64,000 nt of DNA from Sipunculus nudus. Taxonomy: Eukaryota; Annelida; Sipuncula; Golfingiida; Sipunculidae. The stretch spans positions 18,133,382 to 18,197,381 of the forward strand of contig CM049317.1 of NCBI GenBank assembly GCA_026874595.1. The letters are read 5' to 3'. The translations under genes and the position numbers were made by a program. Shown in pieces: positions 35,355 to 47,468 of the stretch (position 1 is the first letter of the stretch; the number at the start of each line of letters is the position of its first letter). The notes beneath the pieces are model-generated. The model saw only the letters and a list, made by a program, of their open reading frames with translations. It had not been told where the DNA came from and ran no database searches.

Positions 35355-35753
35355 CTGTGGTTGCCTTTTTATTCGCGAGGGTTTTAATTTCGCGATATTC
35401 GCGAATATGAAATAATCGCGAATATTAAACCCTCAGGAATAAAATGCCTGATCAACCAAGATGAACAAGTGGGGATTAGTTATCCAACCTTTGGAAACAA
35501 CATAATCAGAAAACTAATCGACATTGATGCACGCGGTATTTACTTAAAATATATAAATCACAGGTCATAAGTGATTGACTTAACAAGAAGTGAGTGAGAT
35601 ATTGTAGAATTTGTTCTAATTTAAAACCAATATAAATTTATGTATACTGCTGTACTTAGATGGTATAGGTTCTGGTACAATCGCAAAAATCGCGAAACGC
35701 TCAAAATGTAGAAATCTCAAATTTCAGCCTCGCGAATATAAAGCCAACCACAG
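35355..35753. mobile_element. MITE with TIRs and TA flanks, copy 1
   Basis: It starts CTGTGGTTGCCTTTTTATTC and ends with the inverted copy (GAATATAAAGCCAACCACAG). TA lies on both sides, as expected for Tc1/mariner-type insertion. Length is 399 bp. CGCGAATATT-type inverted motifs lie just inside the ends. The same family is at 38909-39321. Confidence 0.85.
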
Positions 35754-35759
35754 TATCAC

Positions 35760-36560
35760 GTTGCATGTCATAATTATATATTATCATGTTTAATATCACA
35801 TCTTGCTGTATTATTTCATCTCAAGCAACTTTTATTAATTGTGATAGCATTTTAAATTTTTTACAATGTATAAACTTTATAGACCCTGTGGCAGATCAGA
35901 CAAGCTTGTTTGAACGGGTTTTCCTGTATAAGTTTACAAACAATGTACTAGGTCCACTGCCAGGTATTAGAGCGATGTTCTTGCTAGTATAGACATAGAA
36001 TATCAGGGTCTATACACGCGATTGGTGGGGTCAGCGCTTTATTCACATAATAATTATTTTGTTTTATTTTTTTACCTCAGATTGTATAATTTTCTTATAA
36101 TCTTGCGTAATTTCATTTATATTTATAATTTCAAAAAATTGTTTTAGTCATATTTTAGGATTCGATCAACTTGACATTGAAAATCAAAAGGAGGCCAATT
36201 GCTGCTGTGCAAAAAAATAACGTAATGCAAACAGGAGTAGAAGTACCGCACGATAATATTTTTCAGGGCTTTTGTCTTACTGAAATGGCATACCATCATC
36301 ACTGAAAATTACATATAAAATTACAACATAATGTTAAGTAGGAACACTGAAGACGGTCTGAAAGTCTAAAACCACCCAGCAAGGAACACTGGCAGAAGAA
36401 AGACTAAGGAAGTACGCATTTTCAGACAAGACAAGGGAAATGAAGAGAAAATCATTACTTTTTCATAGAACGTGGCCATGAGCTGAACGAATACAAGGCT
36501 TATATCCTTAAATTGAATTTGATAGGAAAGATGAGAGTCGCATAAAATGAGCCAGTAACT
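35760..36560. other. Spacer, nothing recognised
   Basis: The ORF at 35786-35992 shows no recognisable motif. It could be LINE-derived but is too short to say. Confidence 0.35.
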
Positions 36561-36566
36561 GTTAAA

Positions 36567-36921
36567 ACGCGTTTACTTGGCCTGAAGTATGCGGTTTTGT
36601 GGATTGAGGTAACGGAGCTCGGCATGCGGAATGCGGTTTAAAATCGCGTGGGCATTTACTCGGCGGACGGTAAAACACTGCAATACGGGCCTTGTGATGT
36701 CAAAACCTGCTAGATCCGTAGGTCGTACATATGGTAACCAGAGCGGTATGCGGATCAAATTCTTTACTGAGAATTCCGTTTTAACAATCTCTTATACCGT
36801 CTTTCGCTTGTCACACATCCCGGACCCTTTAAACGGTTTATGATAAAACAACTACAGCGAAAAAAAAATCTTTGCGCATACCGCTTACCGTACACCGCAT
36901 ACCGTCGTGCCCGGTAAACGG
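36567..36921. mobile_element. Putative MITE with imperfect TIRs
   Basis: The left end GCGTTTACTTGGCCTGAAG then TATGCGG resembles the reverse complement of the right end, CCGTTTACCGGGCACGACGG then TATGCGG. The interior repeats GCGGT/ACCGC motifs. No clear target duplication was seen. Confidence 0.5.
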
Positions 36922-37020
36922 ATATTATACATGGGTTACTTATCTGGAACTAGAAATATCTATTTTCAGGAATGCAAGCCTCAGTCAAGAGGGCGGTCGT
37001 TAATACGGGGTACTCCGCCA

Positions 37021-37040
37021 CCCGTCTTTTTTTTTTTTTG
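37021..37040. other. T-run
   Basis: Short T homopolymer between two repeats. Nothing else noted here. Confidence 0.4.
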
Positions 37041-37144
37041 TTCATTAACTCGGTCCCATATTTCAAGGCTCATTGGTGCATAAGTTCCCCAACAAGAATT
37101 TTAAATTCACTTATTTATTTAGCCCATTTTCCAATATTTAATCG

Positions 37145-37345
37145 TGGATAAGTGACTGTACATTTGTAAATATTTCTGGAAGTCCTTGCTGGGTCGACAT
37201 CATGAGCCGGACCCACACCAAAATCTAATCGATTCTTCATTGAACCATTCATGAGGTGGCCTGAAATTTTCCGTTCATCATTTATGTACAAACACACACA
37301 CAAACAATCACACGAACGGATCCTTTCTGGCGGAGACAAAACTGT
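37145..37345. repeat. Interspersed repeat R3, copy 1
   Basis: It shares with 49658-49915 the blocks GTACATTTGT.AATATTT, AAATTCTAATCG.TTCTTC, an (AC)n stretch and CTGGCGGAG, in the same order. Confidence 0.6.
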
Positions 37346-37349
37346 AGAC

Positions 37350-38150
37350 AGTGCTGAACAGTGTATTGAAAAATAGGGTCCAAAGTGCGACACAGTATCT
37401 TCAGACATCAAAACATCCAAATATCAAAGATTATACTTTTATTCCACAGGGAAGAGAACACGCGTAAAATTCAGAAGCCACGTTTATAGAGGACTCAGAA
37501 CGGAACGCCCATGCAATAAAAAACTGCTAAAACCCCTCATGCAAAAAAAACACATGTGATACAGGTAAATGAGTACGTTAAGAGCAGGCTTATTTATAGT
37601 TCGAACAGCCAACAATAATATTATTGGTGTTTATTGCTTAAGATGCCCCAGGGTAGGTATTATCGTCTGAAGTTCCAAAAGAAAAGCTTCCCACACTCAC
37701 TGTCGTCCAGTCGAGGAGACTGCATGGATTTTTCGAAAAACTATTCATGGTCGCAATCCCTGAAAGAAACTGTTCTCAGTCGAATCTTAAGAACAATGGG
37801 TTGTCCTCTACGCCGGGGATAGGCTAATGAAATTTGAGAATTTGGTCGATTTTGTACATTATTTAAAAGTTATACATATTATACAATCTATTAAATGCAA
37901 ACTCAATACACGTCACTTCAAGCGTTTCACATGCTTTGACTTATGAAATTTTTTTCGTCGAACATATTTGACAATGCTGGTCGATTGAAACATCTACACC
38001 ACTTATAATTATACTAGATCTTCTCTTCTTTATTGATACAGAGAACAGCAGGTTATGTACATTACAGAAAATCATTTACTATCTAGAAAATCCCATGAGA
38101 AAATTATTACCTACAATTTTCAGAGGACTTCTATACGTGCCCAGGAGACG
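37350..38150. other. Spacer, nothing recognised
   Basis: No gene or repeat match noticed. Confidence 0.4.
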
Positions 38151-38189
38151 ACATGCTCAAATATTTATTAATCCGTACCCAAAAAATTG

Positions 38190-38425
38190 TCAACCGTGCG
38201 CACGGATAACTAATGCGTGCGCACGAGTTATCCGTGCGCACGAATTACTAAACCGAGGCTTAGCAAGATGGCAGACCTATATGAAAGTACGTAGGCCTAC
38301 AGGGAATGCGTATTATCAATCAGCATATCTATATCGCTTTGTGTGTTTTCTCAGGGTCCGACGTTTTGGAAAGACTCTGATTAGTTATTTGTACCGACGG
38401 ATCAGAAATCCGTGCGCACGGAATA
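38190..38425. repeat. Cluster of CGTGCGCACG palindromes
   Basis: CGTGCGCACG occurs four times, three of them within 50 bases (38194-38245) and one at about 38411. The first and third lie in a larger inverted repeat: CGTGCGCACGGATAACT pairs with AGTTATCCGTGCGCACG around a 14-base loop that holds the second copy. This could extrude a hairpin or serve as a binding array, but no function is shown. Confidence 0.75.
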
Positions 38426-38429
38426 AAAA

Positions 38430-38900
38430 ATATGTTGACCATGTCGACCATTGGCCCCATACTTATCCAGTAAATACTGCCTGCTAGTAAGCATTTGTGA
38501 ACATAAAATGCACAAGACTTGAACCGATGTTTGCGCTGGGCTTGCATCAAGTAAGAGCAGACCCGCACGGAAGGTTTTGCAGCATTGTGATTGGGCTATC
38601 AGAATTCTGCAAGGGGCCAGCCTATAAATCTTATTCGCAATAAATCACAAAGCCACAGGCATTTTTTGCTCTGTTTTAAAGGTATCTTCCTTGCAAGAAC
38701 AATGTATGTCACACAAACTAATGTTAACTGCACTATCGTAAAGGCATGTTCCTGTTGACAGAACGGAGTATCAAATATGTCTGGCATATTTGAGACAGGA
38801 AACAGTATTTTAATAAAGTAAATTCTTTTACAGAAGGAAAATTAATAGACAGGCTACAAGCCGAAATTTTACCATTTTTTTCTTTTTGGTTGAGAAATTT
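38430..38900. other. Spacer, nothing recognised
   Basis: No supported feature. Confidence 0.4.
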
Positions 38901-38908
38901 AACACATA

Positions 38909-39321
38909 CTGTGGTTGCCTTTTTGTTCGCGAGGGTTTTATTATGGGAGATAATCGCGAAAATGAAACCCTCGGGAATAATGTGCCAATTGATTATGTCC
39001 TTCTTGTCTAGTGTAACCAATACTTGTATGTGAATAAGTAAGAACAGTGAGAAATTTTATAATAAATCACATCCATGCAAGTAGAGGGAAAACGTTCCCT
39101 TAAATTGAACTTAGCTTCCTTTGCTGTATGTACAGGACCATCGTTATATGAGTGGGATATTACAAACCCATGACTTATTCTCATTTTATAATACACACAG
39201 GTATGGCTTTACCAAAGATTTGATATAGGTTCTGGTGAGATCGCGAAAATGAAACCCTCGAAAAACATTCAAAATGGCGAGATCGCGAAATTCAGCCTCG
39301 CGAATTTGAAGCCAACCACAG
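38909..39321. mobile_element. MITE with TIRs and TA flanks, copy 2
   Basis: Same ends as 35355-35753 (CTGTGGTTGCCTTTTTGTTC and inverted GAATTTGAAGCCAACCACAG), TA on both sides, 413 bp. The outer parts match copy 1 well and the middle diverges. Confidence 0.85.
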
Positions 39322-39426
39322 TATTTACAAACAACAATATGTGACAAAACAGGGAAAAAATGAGGATATTGAGGTGTGCTCTTCTATCTCTCAGACCTAA
39401 GAAATATGATGTGTAAAACTTTTTAA

Positions 39427-40237
39427 ATGCCCTGTATACACGCTGAGTCGGGGACGTCGTATAGGACGCCAGAATGGACATCGGGAGGAGCCTGTCGGAG
39501 CGTTGCCAGCGTTTCGGGAAGGCGACGACAGTTTATTGACCATAAACCGAGACTTGCACGCGGCGACCCGTCTGTCGAGCGGGCTTCACATAACTCATGT
39601 TTGTTCATTGGCGGGCGTTCATTTCTGAACATTAAAGAGCCCCCTGAACATTAAAGAGCCCCCAACAAGTGCGTCGCACTCGCGACACGAATATAACCTA
39701 GTGTTTTTCACTCATGACACATGAAAGGTCCATGGGGACATCATATCTAATTGACATAATTGTAAGAGAGTTGTAAACCGGCCGTGTAATGCCGGATCTG
39801 AAATGTATGCTTGGTCCTACACGGCTTCTTGTTGTTTTCCCAAGCCCATACAGACGAAGTTTGAAAATGACGAAATAGCCGTTCAAAATGGCAAAGTTTA
39901 TGGTAAATGCCTGTTTTACACTAAGTTCCGTTTTTAGCATACAAGTTTCAAAGTCAGGACAAATATGTCAGATACATGTTTTTCTAGAGGAGTTGAATAA
40001 AATAAGACACCTTTGATAGGTATGTATAATTCTCACTACAAGTCGAGAATGACCTTTTTTTATGTTCAGAGAGCAACGCCCGAGCATGGTCCAATATGTG
40101 ACAGCGTAGTTGTCAGCGGAAAAAAAAACGCTCGACCCCTGGCGGGCTTGACATTCGGACGGAGACCGTTCGATTTTTATAGAAGGCTTAATGACTGTAA
40201 TGAATGCTGGTGTGCCTTTTGACGTGCATACCGGGCT
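39427..40237. mobile_element. TTAA-flanked TIR element, non-autonomous
   Basis: The left end ATGCCCTGTATACACG and the reverse complement of the right end AGCCCGGTATGCACG are inverted repeats flanked by TTAA at 39423-39426 and 40238-40241. TTAA target sites are typical of piggyBac and Kolobok elements. The interior is GC-rich and lacks a transposase. A 19-base unit (TGAACATTAAAGAGCCCCC) is duplicated in tandem at about 39625-39662. Confidence 0.65.
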
Positions 40238-40244
40238 TTAAAAT

Positions 40245-41095
40245 ACCTTTGCGACATAATCATATTTTTTTAATTATACGCATTTATATATTTTTATTTT
40301 AAGGGACAATTTACAGCTGTAGTTGCATATAACCATTGGTACTTTTACAAAGCTAAATGTGACAGTATACTTCTAGATCTCCTACAAGGATCTCCAAGCA
40401 GATCGCACACGAGGCCGCTGTTAACTATATTCCTCGAGTTACGACTCAACACAACAGTTTTAATACCTAAGGAGGTCATCCGATATTAATATAAAAATCA
40501 AACCTGAACACCGAATTTCCCGGGAACAACCGGATGAACCCTTATAAAGTTCGGCGCGCTTGTTCATTCTAAAAAAATAAATTGATATTGCTTTTGGCGG
40601 GTGCCATTTAGAAGATTTATTCAGTGTTAACCGATTTTCCTTGGTGTTACCGGCCGCCGTCCTTGGTCCCTCACCAAACAACTGAAAACACGCTGCGTCT
40701 ATATCATGGTATTTGACCGACATATTGATTATATGCAATCAGAAAAAATAGGCCGTGGGAGGTGCATCTCATGACACCCTATTCCTGGGAATCAGTTTTC
40801 CCGAAGTCAGAAATTACTAACGCCAGGATTAAATCATATATATTAGACTTCTTTTAGTAACATGAGTGTAATGTTAATGATTGCTGTATGCGGCTTATCA
40901 AAACCTTAACTCTGGAGGTTATGCTTTTGCCCGTGTCCTTATTTTTGTCTTTTTGTTGGTATTTTAGTCAAATAAAGCAAAAGTGAAATCTAAATTGAAT
41001 GTATATACGTAAATTATTGTACGAGCAACAGGTAATCTTCAAATGCCATAAAGCTGAATCCAATATCGTGAAACTGTGGAAAATATATATAACAA
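40245..41095. other. Spacer, nothing recognised
   Basis: No supported feature. Confidence 0.4.
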
Positions 41096-41099
41096 TGCT

Positions 41100-41158
41100 C
41101 ATATATATATATATATATATATATATGAGCACCAATAATATATATATATATATGTATA

Positions 41159-41212
<54 letters not shown>
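41100..41212. repeat. (TA)n microsatellite cluster
   Basis: Two TA tracts are separated by GAGCACCAATAA. Overlapping Ile/Tyr-repeat ORFs here are artefacts. Confidence 0.9.
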
Positions 41213-41213
<1 letters not shown>

Positions 41214-41219
41214 GCTGTA

Positions 41220-42085
41220 AATGTTATCAACCATAATAGAAAAAAACATGTTTAAAATAATTTTGCAATGTACCTGATAATCTGAACTTTCCATTATGAA
41301 TTGACTTTTAAAGTATATATGTGTTGTAGCAGAATTTGGAGTCCAAATAACTCGTACTTGAGGAAGGTTGACTTTTACTCGAACCTGAAGGACTGGGACT
41401 TAGACTTGAGTGGTTTGGACTGGACGACATCACTTGTATGAACAGTTACTCACAAACTAAGACACACAGGAAATCGACAATGTTCATTGTGGGCGATAAT
41501 ACAAGTATATGTAGTTTCATTAATCCTACTTAGGGAAAATCGCTAGGAAGCATTGTTGAAATATGCGCTTTTGAACGAGATCACCTCAAAAGCAGGCCAA
41601 AAACATCTCAGCTCAAGGAAAAAACTAGTTTCATTAGTGCTGAGAACTGTATGGACAGCAAAGACAGGAAGGAACCTGTAATATATCTATAAACGCCCTC
41701 AGGCCTTGTTTATTGTCTCGACTGTCTGTGGCACAACCATGGTACATTATTTTTAGACTTTGCAAACAAAATTACAACGTTGGTCTACATAAGCAGGAAA
41801 GTAGAATTTTAAAACATTATTGATTACAATTTGTAGAAGCCTTGTTTCGGAAGGGTTACCAATCGAACCACCAATCGAATCGGCAAAGTAAAAAGCATGC
41901 AATAAAAGCAAATGGGTTAGCTTCCGGCTTGGAAACTCTACACAAAGGGTATACCTGTACCATGACCAATGAGAGCGGCTGATCCAGAAATATGAGAACA
42001 GGGGGAGGGGGCGCTTATATTGGGTTTGCGGCTGATATGTATTAAAACTTCTTACACTTTTTAAATAACTTATATACATAAATAT
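41220..42085. other. Spacer, nothing recognised
   Basis: No supported feature. Confidence 0.4.
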
Positions 42086-42088
42086 ATA

Positions 42089-42089
<1 letters not shown>

Positions 42090-42123
<34 letters not shown>

Positions 42124-42520
42124 ATTCCCCGCTTCCGCGGAACGGGGGACGTTGCCTTGGGTTTGTCTGTCTATTCATCTGTCTGTCTGTCCGTCCGTCA
42201 GGTTCGTTTCCGAGCGATAACAGCCCTAAATATTATCAGATTCCGTTCAAATTTAGGTCAGTGATTGCTCTCATGCATAGCTTGGTTTGGATTGGTTTTA
42301 GAGTGTCTATCTGAAAATAATTCACTCCGGCTCAAAAACAAATTTATCAAATTTTGGTCCAATTTCTCAATGTGTTTTAGATTTTATGTTGGCCTTCAGA
42401 TATCTCCGTAATGTCATAGTGGATCTGTTTAAGATTTCATTTGCCCTCTAGATTTTCCCAATGATTCAAGCATGAAAGACAACAAGATCCCAAAGCGGGG
42501 ACAATGATTCCATGAGTCTG
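42090..42520 (+). repeat. Dispersed repeat with (ATT)n head and (CTGT)n
   Basis: An ATT tract is followed by CCCGCTTCCGCGGAACGGGG and a CTGTCTGTCTGTCCGTCCGT run, then a segment about incomplete conserved blocks. This layout is common for dispersed elements of marine invertebrates. Confidence 0.5.
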
Positions 42521-42524
42521 CTTG

Positions 42525-43480
42525 TTATTATTTTATTTTATAACATAATATTTCAGTCTAAAAAAATATATATTTTTTTATTTTACCAATTTTACCGACT
42601 TTTCCTTTAGTTTATTTATAGGTCCAGAGGGAGGGTGCCAGAGGGGATTTTTTTTGAGGATTTATAATTGCTATAGCTACTATTCTATTTAATTGTTTTT
42701 TTTCATAACGTTAAATTTTATCCGGTCGGGATTTTTGGGGTATATTAACGTGTGGCCGCCTTTACAAAATTAGGATATTGGAAACTGGAAAGTAGCATGT
42801 TGATGTCAAAGCTGAAAATATGAATCTATGTTTATATCCTGCAAAAATATCATTTTTAAATGTCCAAGTCGTATGTGAAACTTTTAACCGGCTTCTGTGG
42901 TCGGCTTCTACAGCCCACCGGACCCAGCAGGGCACTAGTCTTGAGTCCGGGTATATTTGCCGTGGAGATAAGATTTAGTTAAGATAAAATAAGATAAGAT
43001 AAGAAAATATATAGTATTGCTATATATATATGTAATAAAATCATCACATACAATGGTATTTGGCTTGACTGGCTTGCTTAAATTGTGTATAGAAAAAAAA
43101 GACGTATGACTTAGAATGTTTGACTAGATTATTGTGCTGCAAGTAATATATTTAATGCTCGAACGGCTGACTCGTATGTGCTAGTTTGAGTTCTTTTGGA
43201 ATTGCCTGATAGCGACCTATAACGAACCCCCGATTTCATTTTTAAAACAAATAGTGCGCCGGATGACTATAGTCTTCTATAGTGTCGTTTACTTTCTTCT
43301 ACAATCGTGTTTGAAACAGGGAGTCAAGTGTGGCTAAAGGAACCCCAATGATCCTCCCAGCTGTTCTAACTACCCTCGAAAGACGGTTCCACTCCTCGAC
43401 AGTGATACTGCCTCCCCAGTGATACAGTGACTCCCTGCATTACCACCCGATAAAACTTCAACAGAATCGGTTGACTGAGC
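42525..43480. other. Spacer, nothing recognised
   Basis: AT-rich, with a (GATAA)n-like stretch near 42970-43005. Confidence 0.4.
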
Positions 43481-43489
43481 CCGAAACCT

Positions 43490-43650
43490 TTTAGGTTCCT
43501 GTGAGATTTTTCACGTTTGACCCCAACCCAGACTGAGGACTATGGGCTATAATGGGAAGGCAGTGCCTCACTCCCAGGGGAATGCCATTCTGTTGGTTCC
43601 TCGGTGTAATGACCCAGCAGAGTTTCATAACGATACGACTCCTTCCCTCG
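43490..43650 (-). repeat. Interspersed repeat family R1, copy 3
   Basis: On the minus strand CTGCTGGGTCATTACACCGA, then GGAACC, matches the core of the copies at 3810 and 32690. Confidence 0.55.
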
Positions 43651-43852
43651 TTATAGAAACATATGGATACTATCTTCATATGTAGTAAATCACAAAGATG
43701 TTAATAAAAATCCGCAACTTTTTAGTAATGAAAAGGTATAAACTGTGGATAATTTAATTATCTTATTTCTAAGGGTAAAAAACTGAAAAACGAAAAATTA
43801 TTGCTTATCAATGGGAAAGGAAATAGACAATTGAGAGATGTTCCAGCTAAAC

Positions 43853-43870
43853 GGGGGGGGGGGGGGGGGG
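43853..43870. repeat. G-homopolymer
   Basis: Run of about 18 G. Confidence 0.9.
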
Positions 43871-43874
43871 ATCA

Positions 43875-44305
43875 GCCACTGAGCAAAGCCACAGGCGGAC
43901 TGAAGTACTTTTAACAATCAATATAGCTGAATCTTTTATGTTTTTCAGTTTGGTTTCCCAGATTTAAACTCATCCATCCACACCGGTACAAGTTAGAAAT
44001 CTTACGTGGACTGTGTATTTATACATCACTCGAGCCAAAATGTATGTCACATGAAATGTTCTCATAGATGCTTTTTTCTTTCATACAACTGATTAGTTTA
44101 TAGTTTTTTGCTGGACATCAGATTTTTTAACACATTCACATGTTCAATATAAACAGGGTTCTCTTTTTTTTTCCTTTTAATTGTGACAAATCAATATTTT
44201 TTTAATTCTAGAGTTGAGACTAAATGTCCCTGTCTTCTGTTAGTCCCTGAACGAAAGGGGTGTGTTTAGGAATAATAATTCAAAGAGGGTCTGTTAAATG
44301 TAGGG
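43875..44305. other. Spacer, nothing recognised
   Basis: No supported feature. Confidence 0.4.
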
Positions 44306-44309
44306 AAGA

Positions 44310-44990
44310 TATTATGAAACTTAAAGGGACCTAATCACGTGCAAAGCATATTGAACACGAAAAATAGCGTATTAAGTTTTAGCTAAAATGGTACCCGCCA
44401 AAATATTGTCCTGAAACCTATGGCTTACTCCTGTACACAAGTATTAAAAAGCTGACCAAGCGCGATCACCAGTCCGAATAAACATAGCGCGAATGCCACC
44501 AGCGTTTTTCGTTTTCTTATAGCCGGGGTGTCATGTTCGTTCTTGTTAATTTTTTAACTACTCCTTGTTTAGGATCTGTCGTTTATGGGCAAAATCGGAC
44601 CTCCGGTCACGTGGCCTTGTTATCCATTTGTTGAATCAGATGCTGTAACAACAAAACAAATACAACATTTAGTTTATATCAGCAATAGTAAGGATACGAC
44701 GCTAATGGTCGAATAGCTATTAAGGATAAATAATTGTTTGTATATATCAATGTGTTTATAATATGTGGGAGCAAAATAATCAAAATAAATTCAACAAGGA
44801 CATCTGGCGGGAAATCAGATAAACCAGAGCTTTACAAATGTTTTGCAACAAGTTTCCTTTTTACCTCCGCATATATGCAATCTACCCTCTTAGGTTACAT
44901 GTTTTCCCGTTTGTCAACATTGCTGTGTTTACAAACAAGTGATGCATGTACAGAGATATTAAAGTATGTTCCTCTCTCTTTTTAAATTTG
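44310..44990 (-). mobile_element. Repeat family R2, copy 3
   Basis: Its first 320 bases match 34995-35345 on the same strand. Its right half matches 15465-15680 reverse-complemented. It therefore links the two other copies into one family of roughly 0.6-0.7 kb. Confidence 0.65.
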
Positions 44991-45284
44991 CTAGGCCATA
45001 TTACACAAATACTAAATATACTGACACTGTTGAATATCAGGTTAGTCACTTATCAATATTATTGTGTATGTTTGTGAACATTGTTTGAAAAATGTTTAAC
45101 AAGTATTTTATGATTATATTATACTGAATAACAAGCGTTTCTTCCTTATTCTGAACCTCAAACAACAATTGTGATCTTTATAGGATTTTCAGTATATTCA
45201 TATCATAGAATGATAGTGATACTTATTGTATCACGGCCTGACCTATTTTTAGCTCAGATGACTGTTAGTCACTGGAGCTATAGC

Positions 45285-46410
45285 GATCACTCTTTGTTCT
45301 TCGTGCGGCCGTTTGTCTGTTAAAAGGGCACAAATTGTACCCACTGGACCTGGAATCGTCTAACTTAATATCCAGAGAGGCCCATAACAAATCTTCTTCA
45401 AAACCTGGAATTATGTCCCTGCTACCAATATTCTTCGAGCTATGGGTCTCCGAATTATCCCAAGAATAATGGAAAAATCGATACAAAAGCTTAAGTTTCT
45501 GAACAACTATTGCATTGATCACCATGATTCTTTGCAAGAATATTGATCATGGAGTGTTCATTCAGGTTCTGCAGACTGATGTTGCCACCTGTATTTTCTT
45601 CTTTTTTTTCTAATTTTCAGAGCTTTAAAGATGCGATCATCTATTAACAGGGGACAACTTGCAACGATTGGACCTAGAATCTTCTATCTTGATATGCAGG
45701 GACGCCCATGAAAAGTCTCCTTTGATAATAAAATTAGGTCTCTGTTACCTGTAACGGGCTGACATAAAACTGTCTCGCTAAAGTGAAGCTTGCTCTGCTA
45801 GCGCAGCGGTTGTTACGCCGGAATTGTGCGCCACCAACATGGATTCGAATCCGCGATCAGCCCAATATTTCCTCTGAGCAATTTGTCTTTGTAACATACC
45901 CAAAACATCTGTGCTATGGGACTTCGAAATACTCCCCAGAATAATGGACAATTTAATACAAAAGCTCAAGTATCAGAACAACTAAGGCATTGATCACCAT
46001 GAATCTGTGTCGGAATATTGGTCATGGAGTGTTTCATCAGTTACTGTAGACTGGTTGCGCACCTGTATTTTATTTTTTACGATTTTTCTCTCTATTTTTG
46101 AGACCTTTAAAGATTCGACCTACTGTTAAAAGGGCACCAATCGTAAGGACCTGATTTAGAATCTTCTATCTCAACATGCAGGCTGGCATTTGAAAAGTAT
46201 CCTTAGAAACCTAAATTAGTTCTCTGTTACCCATAACCTTTGTGCTATGGGGCTTAGAAGCACTCTCTAGAATAATGGAAAATTTGATACACAAATTCAA
46301 GTATCTGAACAATTAATGCATTGATCACCATGATTCTTTGCATGGATATTGGTCACTGAATGTTTCTATAGACTGGTGACGCCACCTGTATTTTTTACGA
46401 TTTTTTTCTG
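45285..46410. repeat. Three-copy tandem repeat, unit about 300 bp
   Basis: Units begin near 45310, 45625 and 46110. Each holds GTTAAAAGGGCAC-like, ATCTTCTATCT-like, CAGAATAATGGA, CATTGATCACCATGA, GGTCATGGAGTGTT-like and GCCACCTGTATTTT blocks in order. The middle copy is lengthened by a tRNA-derived SINE. Confidence 0.8.
45739..45900 (+). mobile_element. tRNA-derived SINE inserted in the middle repeat copy
   Basis: Box A TAGCGCAGCGG (45799-45809) and a perfect box B GGATTCGAATCC (45841-45852) are present. The tandem unit is interrupted exactly here: the other two units run through from GTTACC or GCTACC to GTGCTATGGG or GAGCTATGGG without it. TGTAAC or TTGTAAC flanks both sides as a possible short target duplication. 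Confidence 0.7.
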
Positions 46411-46419
46411 TATCCTGAC

Positions 46420-47465
46420 TGATATAAACGGGTCTTAATTAAATATAATGAATATCGAATCAGGGATTTTCTTTTTTATTAATTCTGTATAACTTTTTAG
46501 TTGAAAGTGTTACAGATATTTAAATTCTAACCTTTTTTTAATCATAGATAGACATTGATATTCATGGAGTCAGTGAGACATTTTATTGAGGCATTTTATT
46601 GATCAAATTGAAATAAGTATATTCGGTAAAATGGACAAATATTAACAGGCATACATTTTACATAGATTGAATTAAAATGATTATAATTGTATGTATTGGA
46701 AGCAGGAAGTGCTTACTCTATATATAGAGTTAAGGATAAATACTTAGAAAATGAGACCGGTCATCAGGTTAGTTTAAACATATTTTTTTGTATTGCGGTG
46801 CATAAGAGGACATTAATATGAATTGGGGCAAGGTTTTGTGGAAAGATATAGGTAAATGCTAATATTAAATATGCATGTTGTTCATTGTGATAAAACAGTG
46901 TCAATCAGGACACCTTTTCCCCGGTAGAAATCAAATATTAATGGTTATATGTATTAGAATCAGGATATTTATAGACCAAGGAAAGCTAGAGACATTAATT
47001 TGTAAATTTGAGATTAGTTATAAAAAAAAGTTAAAACAAAGTAAGCATACTAGAAGAAAGGAAATATTGACTGTAGATTAAATTTGGGTAAGTTGTTAGA
47101 AAAATAATAAATACGAAAAAGGGGCAAGCCTCTCAGAAGTCCTTTTGCTGACATGATGATGAACAGACCTGAGAAAATAAGGGATTCATCAGGTTTATGG
47201 TGGATCAAGATGATCCATGTAACCTTTACCTTACAAAGATTTGTACAAGGAAGTAAACTAAAGGCTACAACTTGTTGGGTTTATTTAAGAAAAAATATTA
47301 GGGTAAATGTTACAAGAATACTAAAACCAACAAGATTACATTTTTAATTAGTTTGTTTATCCATATAGACATGAACAAATCTTTATTAATATACTCAAAA
47401 CACTTATTTATCTCCCAGTAAAGTATTTATGGTTAAAGAGTAATATTTGTGTCATTCAGATAAAT
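46420..47465. other. Spacer, possibly decayed 5' part of the following LINE
   Basis: Lysine-rich short ORFs (46875-47081, 47153-47347) are consistent with a decayed first ORF of the element that follows, but no motif proves it. Confidence 0.3.
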
Positions 47466-47468
47466 AAG

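Noticed and set aside
40968-41294. Ile/Tyr-rich ORFs on both strands
   Set aside because: They are translations of (TA)n repeats.
45791-45860. Functional tRNA gene
   Set aside because: Perfect box B, but it lies inside an insertion that splits a tandem repeat and lacks a paired acceptor stem.
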